From: LMUY01 sp964246185
GTDB lineage: Bacteria > Pseudomonadota > Alphaproteobacteria > Acetobacterales > Acetobacteraceae
Assembly: GCA_964246185.1 (NCBI GenBank)
Contig: CAXTPP010000164.1
Location: forward strand, 1 to 6,675
Reading direction: 5' to 3'
Length of the DNA stretch: 6,675 nt
Under the pieces are notes generated by a model. That model was not told where the DNA came from. It searched no databases and was given only the letters and a program-made list of their open reading frames with translations. The translations under genes were made by a program, and so were the position numbers. This document shows, one piece after another, positions 1 to 6,169 of the stretch. How positions within the stretch are numbered: the stretch's first letter is position 1; the number at the start of each line of letters is the position of its first letter.

Positions 1-460
1 CCTCTATCACCTCCAAGCCGGTGACGGCGGCGAAGCGGGGGGGCCCCGCCACCAGGCCGCCCGTCGTGGCGACCCGGTACTCCACAGGCAACCCGGCCGC
101 ATGGCGCCGCGCCGCCTCGATCGGGCGGGCCGCCGCGTCGATGCCCAGCACGGCGTGGCCGCGACGGGCGAAGGCCTCCGACGCCAGGCCCGCGCCGCAG
201 CCGACATCCAGCAGCGTGCCCGCCGCAGCCAGCCGGTCCGCGACCCAGCCGACCCGCAGCGGGTTCATCGCGTGCAGCGCGCGCATCGGCCCGGCCACGT
301 CCCACCATTCGGCCGCCAGCGCGTCGAACTGGGCGATCTCCGCCGGGGCGGCGGCGCCGCCCTGCGCCGGCCCGGCGCGCTTGGGAACACTGTCTTGGGC
401 CGGCCCGGCGCGCTTGGAAACGCTGTCGTGCGCCGGCTCGCGGTTGTCCCTGTGCGCCAT
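1..460 (-). CDS. ubiG: Ubiquinone biosynthesis O-methyltransferase UbiG, 5' part (C-terminus outside window)
   Basis: SAM-dependent methyltransferase that performs both O-methylation steps of ubiquinone synthesis. The visible 153 residues run from ATG at 460 to the window edge without a stop. The family signature EWWDVAGPMRALHAMNPLR lies at residues 51-69. SAM-binding motif I (LLDVGCGAGLASEAFARRG) is at about 83-101, followed by the acidic turn GID at 106-108. GLEVIE at the edge matches the start of the UbiG EVxEH motif. The start is effectively forced, because the next in-frame Met is residue 59, inside the conserved block. No good Shine-Dalgarno site is seen; AAGGG at 477-481 lies 16 bases away. 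The protein is about 25 residues longer before WWD than E. coli UbiG, mostly because of an 11-residue tandem repeat. It diverges from lysC, an arrangement I recall from other alphaproteobacteria. The assignment is secure despite the truncation. Confidence 0.93.
   Translation of the reverse strand, partial: MAHRDNREPAHDSVSKRAGPAQDSVPKRAGPAQGGAAAPAEIAQFDALAAEWWDVAGPMRALHAMNPLRVGWVADRLAAAGTLLDVGCGAGLASEAFARRGHAVLGIDAAARPIEAARRHAAGLPVEYRVATTGGLVAGPPRFAAVTGLEVIE
362..442 (-). repeat. 33-bp in-frame tandem repeat at the ubiG N-terminus
   Basis: Two adjacent 33-bp units at 395-427 and 362-394 match at 29 of 33 positions. They encode DSVSKRAGPAQ and DSVPKRAGPAQ (residues 12-22 and 23-33 of UbiG). 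A decayed partial third copy (REPAH, residues 7-11, 428-442) precedes them. The period is a multiple of three, so the reading frame is kept. The repeat lies in a non-conserved, probably disordered, basic/Ala-Pro extension before the methyltransferase fold. Two of the four mismatches are silent at the protein level or change a single residue, consistent with a duplication that has drifted somewhat rather than a very recent one. Confidence 0.9.
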
Positions 461-525
461 GCCCGGTATGTGATCGCCCTTGGCCTGGTCCGCAACCGGC
501 CTCGCTGGAGCACGGGGACGGCGGC
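461..525. promoter_or_regulatory. Divergent intergenic region between ubiG and lysC
   Basis: This 65-bp gap separates two genes transcribed outward, so promoters for both probably lie in it or just inside the coding starts (inference from geometry). I found no convincing -35/-10 pair on either strand. A purine-rich GGGGAC at 514-519, together with GGAG at 507-510, is the likely ribosome-binding region for lysC. Confidence 0.3.
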
Positions 526-1758
526 ATGACGCGCATCGTGATGAAGTTCGGCGGCACCTCCATGGCCGGCCTCGACCGCATCCGGGACGTGGCGCGCCGG
601 GTCAAGCGCCAGGTCGATGCGGGCCACGAGGTGGCGGTGGTGGTATCGGCCATGGCCGGCGTCACCAACCAGCTGGTCGGCTGGTGCCAGGCCTTGGCGC
701 CCATGCACGACGCGCGGGAGTACGACGCGGTGGTGGCCACGGGGGAGCAGGTCACCAGCGGGCTGCTCGCCATCGCCTTGCAGGAGGTCGGCGTCGATGC
801 GCGGTCCTGGGCCGGCTGGCAGATCGCGCTGCACACCGACGGCTCGCACGGCAAGGCGCGCATCGAGCGGATCGACGGCGCAACGCTGATCGCCCGCATG
901 GGGATCGGGCAGGTGCCGGTGGTGGCGGGGTTCCAGGGCATCGGGCCGGACAACCGGGTGACGACGCTGGGCCGCGGCGGCTCCGACACGTCGGCCGTGG
1001 CGCTGGCGGCCGCGTTGCGCGCGGACCGGTGCGACATCTATACCGACGTGGACGGCATCTACACCACGGACCCCCGCATCGTTGCGAAAGCCCGCAAGCT
1101 GGATAAGGTCGCCTACGAGGAGATGCTGGAGCTGGCCTCCGTCGGCGCCCGGGTCCTGCAAACCCGCAGCGTGGAGCTGGCGATGAAGGAGAACGTCCGC
1201 GTCCAGGTGCTGTCCTCGTTCAAAGACACGCCGGAGGAGGGCACCGGCGGCTCGTTGGTGGTGGATGAGGGTGAGATCGTGGAACAGGAAATCGTGTCCG
1301 GCATCGCCTACTCGCGTGACGAGGCGAAGATCACGGTGCGCCGGGTGCCCGACCGCCCGGGCGTGGCGGCGGCCATCTTCGGCCCGCTGACGGCGGCCAA
1401 CGTGAACGTGGACATGATCGTGCAGAACGTGTCGGCGGACGGCACCACGGACATGACCTTCACCGTCGGGCGCGCGGACTTGCGGCTGGCGCAGGCGACG
1501 CTGGCCGAGGCCGGCGCAGCGGTGGGCTACGCCGAGCTGCTGACCGACCCGGACGTGGCCAAGATCAGCGTGGTGGGCGTCGGCATGCGCTCCCATGTGG
1601 GGGTTGCCAACACCATGTTCCGCACCCTGGCGGAGAAGGGCATCAACATCCAGGTCATCTCCACCAGCGAGATCAAGGTTTCGGTGCTGGTCGGCGCGGA
1701 GTACACCGAGCTGGCGGTGCGCGCCCTGCACACGGCCTATGGCCTCGATGCCGCCTGA
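526..1758 (+). CDS. lysC: Aspartate kinase (aspartokinase), LysC type with two ACT domains
   Basis: Cytoplasmic enzyme that phosphorylates L-aspartate with ATP, the first step toward lysine, threonine, methionine and diaminopimelate. The 410-residue length fits monofunctional class aspartokinases. The N-terminal kinase domain (about 1-245) shows KFGGTS at 7-12, VATGEQV at 70-76, TLGRGGSDTSA at 147-157 and TDVDGIYTTDPR at 173-184. Two ACT domains follow, at about 268-335 (RRVPDRPGVAAAIFGPL) and 345-410 (ISVVGVGMRSHVGVA, then STSEIKVSVL). In this family they bind lysine and/or threonine for feedback inhibition; which effector acts here is not readable. ATG at 526 is chosen because KFGGTS follows at once and GGGGAC lies just upstream. 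It is the first gene of the block with the flavoprotein and ptsP, and the downstream start overlaps its stop. All catalytic motifs appear intact. Confidence 0.97.
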   Translation: MTRIVMKFGGTSMAGLDRIRDVARRVKRQVDAGHEVAVVVSAMAGVTNQLVGWCQALAPMHDAREYDAVVATGEQVTSGLLAIALQEVGVDARSWAGWQIALHTDGSHGKARIERIDGATLIARMGIGQVPVVAGFQGIGPDNRVTTLGRGGSDTSAVALAAALRADRCDIYTDVDGIYTTDPRIVAKARKLDKVAYEEMLELASVGARVLQTRSVELAMKENVRVQVLSSFKDTPEEGTGGSLVVDEGEIVEQEIVSGIAYSRDEAKITVRRVPDRPGVAAAIFGPLTAANVNVDMIVQNVSADGTTDMTFTVGRADLRLAQATLAEAGAAVGYAELLTDPDVAKISVVGVGMRSHVGVANTMFRTLAEKGINIQVISTSEIKVSVLVGAEYTELAVRALHTAYGLDAA

Positions 1759-2842
1759 CGTCACGCCGCGCCTGCTGATGCAGCCGGACGCGGGGCTGCT
1801 GCGCGCCCGTGCGGAGCTTGACCGGCTGTGGGCGCCGGGCGTGGCCTTCCTGGGCAGCCGCACCGCCATCATGGGCGGCGCGATGAGCTGGGTGAGCGAG
1901 CGCACGCTGGTCGCCGCCATCTCCAACGCCGGCGGCTTCGGGGTGATCGCGGGCGGCTCCATGGGGCCGGACGCGCTGGCCGCCGAGATCGCCGCCACCC
2001 AGGAGCGCACGGCCGCCCCGTTCGGCGTCAACCTCATCACCATGCACCCGCAGCTGGCCGACCTGATCCGGGTCTGCCTCGAAGCGCGGGTCGGCCACGT
2101 CGTGCTGGCCGGCGGCGTGCCCCCGGCCAACGCGGTGCGGGCGGTCAAGGACGGCGGCGCGCGGCTGGTCTGCTTCGCTCCCGCGCTGGTGCTGGCCCGG
2201 CGGCTGGTGCGCTCCGGCGCGGACGCGCTTATCATCGAGGGGTCGGAGGCGGGCGGGCACATCGGGCCGGTGTCGCTGACGGTGCTGGCGCAGGAGATCC
2301 TGCCCCATCTGCGCAGCGTGCCGGTGTTCGTGGCGGGCGGCATCGGGCGGGGCGAGGCGATCCTCGGCTACCTGGAGATGGGCGCGGCCGGGGCGCAGCT
2401 CGGCACCCGGTTCGCCGCCTCCGAGGAATCGGTGGCGCATCCCCGTTTCAAGCAGGCCTTCATCCATGCCCGCGCGCGGGATGCGACGCCCTCCGTCCAG
2501 CTGGACGAGCGCCTGCCGGTCACCCCGGTGCGCGGCCTGGCCAACGCGGGCGCCCGGCGCTTCCTGCTGCATCAGGCGGAGGCGGTGCGCCGGATGGAGG
2601 CGGGGGAGCTGACGCGGGAGGCCGCCCAGCTCGAGGTCGAGCATTTCTGGGCCGGGGCGCTGCGCCGCGCCGTGGTCGACGGGGACGTGGAGCATGGCTC
2701 CGTCATGATGGGCCAGTCCGTCGGCATGGTGACGGCGGAGCAGGCGATCCCGGACATCATCGAGGAACTGGTGGCGCAGGCTGCCGACGCCCTGGCTTCG
2801 CGCTCTCTGGCCTCGCGCGGCCCGTCTGACACGGCCACATAG
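1748..2842 (+). CDS. FMN-dependent nitronate monooxygenase / FabK-like (2-nitropropane dioxygenase family) protein
   Basis: Predicted 364-residue cytoplasmic TIM-barrel flavoprotein. Visible family features are the N-terminal GGAMSWVSERTLVAAISNAGG (start of the barrel, about 43-63), the motif GSEAGGHIGPVS at 165-176 with the presumed catalytic His171, the FMN-phosphate region VAGGIG at 195-200, and LGTRFAASEES at 218-228. The tail GDVEHGSVMMGQSVGM (312-327) is typical of the FabK/NMO group. Members oxidise nitronates or, as FabK, reduce enoyl-ACP; the sequence does not settle which applies. ATG at 1748 is preferred over 1595, since upstream codons read lysC out of frame and look non-native. 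ATG 1739 and 1778 are alternatives. The 11-bp overlap with lysC and the lack of a clear ribosome site suggest translational coupling. The C-terminal tail carries a small duplication (LASRS/LASRG, 2792-2821). Confidence 0.85.
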   Translation: MPPDVTPRLLMQPDAGLLRARAELDRLWAPGVAFLGSRTAIMGGAMSWVSERTLVAAISNAGGFGVIAGGSMGPDALAAEIAATQERTAAPFGVNLITMHPQLADLIRVCLEARVGHVVLAGGVPPANAVRAVKDGGARLVCFAPALVLARRLVRSGADALIIEGSEAGGHIGPVSLTVLAQEILPHLRSVPVFVAGGIGRGEAILGYLEMGAAGAQLGTRFAASEESVAHPRFKQAFIHARARDATPSVQLDERLPVTPVRGLANAGARRFLLHQAEAVRRMEAGELTREAAQLEVEHFWAGALRRAVVDGDVEHGSVMMGQSVGMVTAEQAIPDIIEELVAQAADALASRSLASRGPSDTAT

Positions 2843-2844
2843 CG

Positions 2845-5061
2845 GTGTCGGGCACGCGGCGGCTGCTGGCGCGCCTGCGGGACATGATGGCGTCAGGCGC
2901 CGCCCCCCTGGCCGACGTGGTGCGCCTGGTCGCGGCCGAGATGGTGGCTGAGGTGTGCTCGCTCTATGTCCTGCGCGCCGGCGACGTGCTGGAGCTGATC
3001 GCGACCTATGGCCTGCGCCCGGACGCCGTCGGCCGCACCCGGCTGCGCATGGGCGAGGGCATCGTCGGCATCTGCGCCGCCACCGGAGACCTGCAGAACC
3101 TGCCGGACGCGCAGATGCACCCGAGCTTCGCCTACCGCCCTGAAACCGGCGAGGAGCCGTTCGCCTCCCTGCTCGCCGTGCCGGTGCGCCGCGCCGGGCA
3201 CACCATGGGCGTGATCGCCGTGCAGAACCGCTCCCCGCGCCGCTACGACGCGGACGAGGTGGACGTGGTGGAGACGGTCGCCATGCTGCTGGCGGAGGCG
3301 CTGGCCGCGGCCGGAGCGGTCGCCGTGTCCGAGGACGCGCTAGGCGCCACCTTGCCGCGGCAGTTCGAGGCGGTGCCGCTGGCGCCGGGCCTGGTCGTCG
3401 GCCGGCTGGTCGGCAGCCGCTTCGGCGGCAGCCCGCGCCGCTTCCTGGCGCAGGACCCGGCGGCGGAGCAGGCGCGGCTGGAGGCGGCGCTGGTGGCGAT
3501 GCGGCGGGACCTGGACGCGCTGATCGAGCAGGGCATGCCCGCCAACGACGAGACGCGCGAGGTGATGGAAGCCACCCGCCTGGTCGCCGCCGACGAGGGC
3601 TGGGTCCGCCGAGTGACGGCGGCGATCCGCACCGGGCTGACGGCGGAGGCGGCCGTGGTGCGCGTGGCCAGCGACCTGCGGGACCGGATGCGCCGCATCA
3701 CCGACCCTTACCTGCGCGAGCGCCTGGCGGACCTGGAGGACCTGGCGGCCCGGCTGCTGCAGGCGCTGGACGGCGGCGCGGCGCCCGGGCCGGTGGCGCC
3801 CGGCGCCATCCTGGCGGTGCGCCGGCTAGGCCCGGCCCAGCTGCTGCAATGGCACGCGAGCGGCATCGCCGGCATCGCCATCGAGGAGGCCAGCCCGTCC
3901 GGCCACGCCGCCATCCTGGCCCGCGCCCTCGGCCTGCCGGCGGTGGGCGGGGTGCGCGGCCTGCTGGGCGCCATAGTGCCCGGGGACGAGGCGGTGCTGG
4001 ACGCGGACGAGGGCCAGCTCATCCTGCGCCCCGAGGCCGAGGTGCGCACCAGCTACGGCCGCGCGATCGAGGGAAGGGCCGCCCGCCGGGCCGGCTACGG
4101 CGCCCTGCGGCTGGAACCCGGCGTCACCGCGGACGGCACCGCCTTCAGCCTGATGCTGAACGTGGGCCTGGCGCTCGAGCTGGACCAGTTGGACGCGGTG
4201 GGGGCGGACGGCATCGGCCTGTTCCGCACCGAGATCGCGATGCTGGCCCGTGGCGCCGTGGCGGACACGGCGGAGCAGACGACGCTCTACAGCCGCGTGC
4301 TGGACGCCGCCGGGGACCGGCCCGTGCTGTTCCGCACCCTGGACCTGGGCGGCGACAAGTTGCTGCCGGATGCGCCGCCCCAGGAAGAGGAGAACCCGGC
4401 CATGGGCTGGCGTTCGCTGCGCGTGGCGCTGGACCGCCCGGCGCTGCTGCGGCGGCAGCTGCGGGCGATGCTGCTGGCGGCCCAAGGGCGTCCGCTGTCC
4501 GTCATGTTCCCCATGGTGGCGACGGTTGCGGAGTTCCGTGCCGCCCGCGGCCTGCTGTACGCTGAGGCCGCCCGGGTCCGCCCGGCGCCGAGCCGCTTGC
4601 GCGTGGGCGTCATGCTGGAGGTGCCCTCGCTGCTGTGGCAGCTGCCGGCGCTGCTCAAGGACTGCCAGTTCGTCTCGATCGGCTCCAACGACCTGATGCA
4701 GTTCCTGTTCGCCGCCGACCGCGGCAGCCCGGCGCTGGCGGGCCGCTACGACCTGCTCTCGCCGCCCGTGCTGGACATCCTGGAGCATGTGCGCAGCTGC
4801 ACGGACGCCGCGCACGTCTCGCTGTCCGTGTGCGGCGAAGCGGCGTCCCGCCCCTTGGAGGCGTTGACGCTGGCCGCGCTCGGCATCACGGAGCTGTCCA
4901 TGCCGGCTTCCGGGCTGCTCGGCGCCAAGGCCTTCCTGCGCTCGGCCCGGCTGGACGCGTTCCGCCCCGTGCTGCACGCGCTGCGGGCCAACGCCGCGGG
5001 CGAGGCCAGCCTGCGCGAGCCGATCGCGGCCTGGGCGCGGGAGCACGGGCTGGAGGCCTAG
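2845..5061 (+). CDS. ptsP: PTS enzyme I, nitrogen type (EI-Ntr, PtsP), with GAF domain
   Basis: PEP-dependent protein kinase that starts the nitrogen phosphorelay: it autophosphorylates from PEP and passes phosphate to NPr (PtsO), then to PtsN. Of 738 residues (E. coli PtsP is similar), about 1-155 form a GAF domain, which binds glutamine in studied alphaproteobacterial homologues. About 172-310 form the enzyme I N-terminal helical part. The phospho-histidine is His354 in SPSGHAAILARALGLPAVGG. The PEP-binding barrel (about 425-738) keeps IGLFRTE (Arg461), LFRTLDLGGDK (Arg497, Lys505), ENPAMGWR, MLEVPS, SIGSNDLMQF and VCGEAA (Cys663), so the enzyme looks active. The loop before the histidine departs from the usual GGxTSH. 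Translation starts at GTG 2845, two bases after the previous stop with a poor ribosome site; ATG 2884 or 2887 is possible. lysC-ptsP proximity is common in alphaproteobacteria. Confidence 0.95.
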   Translation: MSGTRRLLARLRDMMASGAAPLADVVRLVAAEMVAEVCSLYVLRAGDVLELIATYGLRPDAVGRTRLRMGEGIVGICAATGDLQNLPDAQMHPSFAYRPETGEEPFASLLAVPVRRAGHTMGVIAVQNRSPRRYDADEVDVVETVAMLLAEALAAAGAVAVSEDALGATLPRQFEAVPLAPGLVVGRLVGSRFGGSPRRFLAQDPAAEQARLEAALVAMRRDLDALIEQGMPANDETREVMEATRLVAADEGWVRRVTAAIRTGLTAEAAVVRVASDLRDRMRRITDPYLRERLADLEDLAARLLQALDGGAAPGPVAPGAILAVRRLGPAQLLQWHASGIAGIAIEEASPSGHAAILARALGLPAVGGVRGLLGAIVPGDEAVLDADEGQLILRPEAEVRTSYGRAIEGRAARRAGYGALRLEPGVTADGTAFSLMLNVGLALELDQLDAVGADGIGLFRTEIAMLARGAVADTAEQTTLYSRVLDAAGDRPVLFRTLDLGGDKLLPDAPPQEEENPAMGWRSLRVALDRPALLRRQLRAMLLAAQGRPLSVMFPMVATVAEFRAARGLLYAEAARVRPAPSRLRVGVMLEVPSLLWQLPALLKDCQFVSIGSNDLMQFLFAADRGSPALAGRYDLLSPPVLDILEHVRSCTDAAHVSLSVCGEAASRPLEALTLAALGITELSMPASGLLGAKAFLRSARLDAFRPVLHALRANAAGEASLREPIAAWAREHGLEA

Positions 5062-5062
5062 C

Positions 5063-5100
5063 GGACTGGCCCACCAAAGCGCCGCGCGGTTTTGCAGTCC
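5063..5100 (+). terminator. Possible RNA hairpin just after ptsP (not a classic terminator)
   Basis: GGACTG at 5063-5068 is perfectly complementary to CAGTCC at 5095-5100. Inside it, bases 5075-5082 can pair with 5086-5094 (C-G, three A-U, one G-U, then G-C pairs with a single bulged G at 5088), leaving a 3-base loop and a 6-base bulge on the left side. It begins one base after the ptsP stop. No run of T follows at 5101 onward, so it is not a standard intrinsic terminator. It could protect the 3' end, attenuate, or be chance. An alternative small hairpin, GTCC 5097-5100 with GGAC 5107-5110, would compete with the outer stem. Confidence 0.25.
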
Positions 5101-5120
5101 AATGCCGGACGGTTTACATG
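5092..5120 (+). promoter_or_regulatory. Weak candidate promoter upstream of the rodZ-like gene
   Basis: TTGCAG (5092-5097) and TACATG (5115-5120) are separated by 17 bases, each matching three of six positions of the sigma-70 type consensus. The AT-richer stretch at 5111-5120 stands out in a very GC-rich context. A 130-bp gap after a tightly packed block makes a promoter for rodZ-ispG plausible, but the hexamers alone are weak support. Confidence 0.2.
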
Positions 5121-5195
5121 CGGTTGCGGAGTCTCACCCGCCAACCGGAGGCGTGCTTGCTGCCAGCTGATCCAGCCGCCGGCTTGGCCGCATGA
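5118..5195 (+). other. Possible 25-codon leader ORF overlapping the rodZ start
   Basis: ATG at 5118 opens a short frame encoding MRLRSLTRQPEAC and then LLPADPAAGLAA. Its TGA (5193-5195) overlaps the rodZ-like start ATG at 5192 in an ATGA arrangement. Within it, GGAGG (5147-5151) sits five bases before an in-frame TTG (5157), which could open a 12-codon version. The rodZ-like start itself has no visible ribosome site, so coupling from this ORF would supply ribosomes. The same frame runs open back into ptsP, as shadow frames do in GC-rich DNA, so chance is a real alternative. Confidence 0.15.
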
Positions 5196-6142
5196 TGTCC
5201 TACCTCGATCCGCAGGGCGTCGTGCCCGCCGAGGGAGCGGCCCGGGTCGGCGCGGAACTGCGCCTGGCCCGACAGCGCCTGGGCTGGACGCTGGACGAGC
5301 TGGCCGCCGGGCTCCGCATCCGCCACTCCTACCTGCACGCGATCGAGGAAGGGCGGCTGTCGGAATTGCCTGGCAACGCCTACGCCGTCGGCTTCGTCCG
5401 GAGCTACGCCGCCGCGCTGGGCCTGGACGCGGCGGAGACGTCCCGCCGCTTCCGGGCGGAGGCGCAGGAAGTCAACCAGAAGACCCGGCTGGCGTTTCCG
5501 GTGCCGGTGCCGCAGCGCGGCGTCCCGGCCGGCGCGGTGGTGCTGCTCGGCCTGGTGATCGCCGCCGGCGCGTACGCCGCCTGGTACCGGTATTCCGGCA
5601 ACGACGGCACGCGGGTGGTGCAGGAGGCGTCCGCGCCGCCGGAGCGCCTGGCCGCCATGGTCGCGCCGCCGGCGCAGTCGCCGCAGGTCGCCTCCATCCT
5701 GCCTTCAGCCCCGCCTGCGACCCTTGGCCAGCCGGTGGCGGCGCCCACGCCGGTTCCACTCGCCGCGGCTTCCGTGCCGCCGCCCGCCGCTTTGCCGGTT
5801 GCGCCGCCGCCCGCGCCCTTGCCGGCCGCGCCGCTGGCGGCTTCCCGGGTGACGCTCCGCGCCAACCAGGGCGGGTGGGTGCAGATCCGCCAGGTGGAAG
5901 GCCAGGTGCTGCTGAACCGCGTGCTGCGCCCGGGCGAGAGCTGGCCGGTGCCGATGCGCCCGCAGCTGCTGCTGACGACCAGCAACGCCGGCGGCATGCA
6001 GGTGCTGGTGGACGGCGTCGCCATGCCGCCGCTCGGTGCGCCGGGCGCGATGCGGCGGGACGCGCCGCTTGACCCGGCGATGGTCAAGGCGGGGCTCAAG
6101 CTGGGCAAGCCGAACTCGACGCCGGGCGCCGCCGCGCAGTAG
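5192..6142 (+). CDS. rodZ: RodZ-like protein: N-terminal helix-turn-helix, one transmembrane segment, C-terminal DUF4115-type domain
   Basis: Predicted 316-residue bitopic inner-membrane protein. Residues about 17-82 form a Xre-like helix-turn-helix (GAELRLARQRLGWTLDELA, then GLRIRHSYLHAIEEGRLSEL), typical of the RodZ cytoplasmic domain that binds the MreB actin filament. Aromatics Tyr64 and Phe68 in AYAVGFVRSYA sit with the i/i+4 spacing of the E. coli MreB-contact pair (Phe60/Tyr64, from memory). A hydrophobic segment follows at about 112-131 (VPAGAVVLLGLVIAAGAYAA). A long Pro/Ala-rich linker (about 147-217) leads to a small predicted periplasmic beta domain (about 218-295) containing TLRANQGGWVQIR and RPGESWPVP. 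The expected role is anchoring MreB and shaping the cell wall; DNA binding is unlikely to be the main job. ATG 5192 or 5195 is possible; neither has a clear ribosome site. ispG follows 27 bp later, as in E. coli. Confidence 0.85.
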   Translation: MMSYLDPQGVVPAEGAARVGAELRLARQRLGWTLDELAAGLRIRHSYLHAIEEGRLSELPGNAYAVGFVRSYAAALGLDAAETSRRFRAEAQEVNQKTRLAFPVPVPQRGVPAGAVVLLGLVIAAGAYAAWYRYSGNDGTRVVQEASAPPERLAAMVAPPAQSPQVASILPSAPPATLGQPVAAPTPVPLAAASVPPPAALPVAPPPAPLPAAPLAASRVTLRANQGGWVQIRQVEGQVLLNRVLRPGESWPVPMRPQLLLTTSNAGGMQVLVDGVAMPPLGAPGAMRRDAPLDPAMVKAGLKLGKPNSTPGAAAQ

Positions 6143-6169
6143 AACGGCGTCACGACGGAGCCAGACCCG

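Noticed and set aside
7..207. A 66-residue minus-strand frame at the left edge
   Set aside because: It is in the wrong frame relative to ubiG, whose motif I and WWD signature are read in another minus-strand frame over the same bases.
362..442. The GC-rich repeats near the ubiG start as a CRISPR or mobile-element remnant
   Set aside because: The units are directly adjacent without spacers, in frame, and have no inverted ends; a simple coding tandem duplication explains them.
1595..1747. An upstream ATG extending the flavoprotein by 51 residues
   Set aside because: The extra residues are Arg/Ser/Cys-rich out-of-frame readings of the conserved second ACT domain of LysC, and the family N-terminus begins after ATG 1748.
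265..2343. A 692-residue open frame on the minus strand across ubiG, lysC and the flavoprotein gene
   Set aside because: It is antisense to well-identified genes, changes character along its length, is rich in Arg/His/Ala/Gly and shows no recognisable domain. Long stop-free antisense frames are expected at this GC content.
3826..5046. A 406-residue minus-strand open frame antisense to ptsP
   Set aside because: The composition (Gln/Arg/His/Ala-rich, no domain) is a shadow of the ptsP codon pattern; PtsP motifs in the sense frame are intact.
5404..6153. A 249-residue minus-strand frame antisense to the rodZ-like gene
   Set aside because: It is Gly/Ala/Ser/Thr-rich, a mirror of the Pro/Ala linker codons, with no domain or plausible start context.
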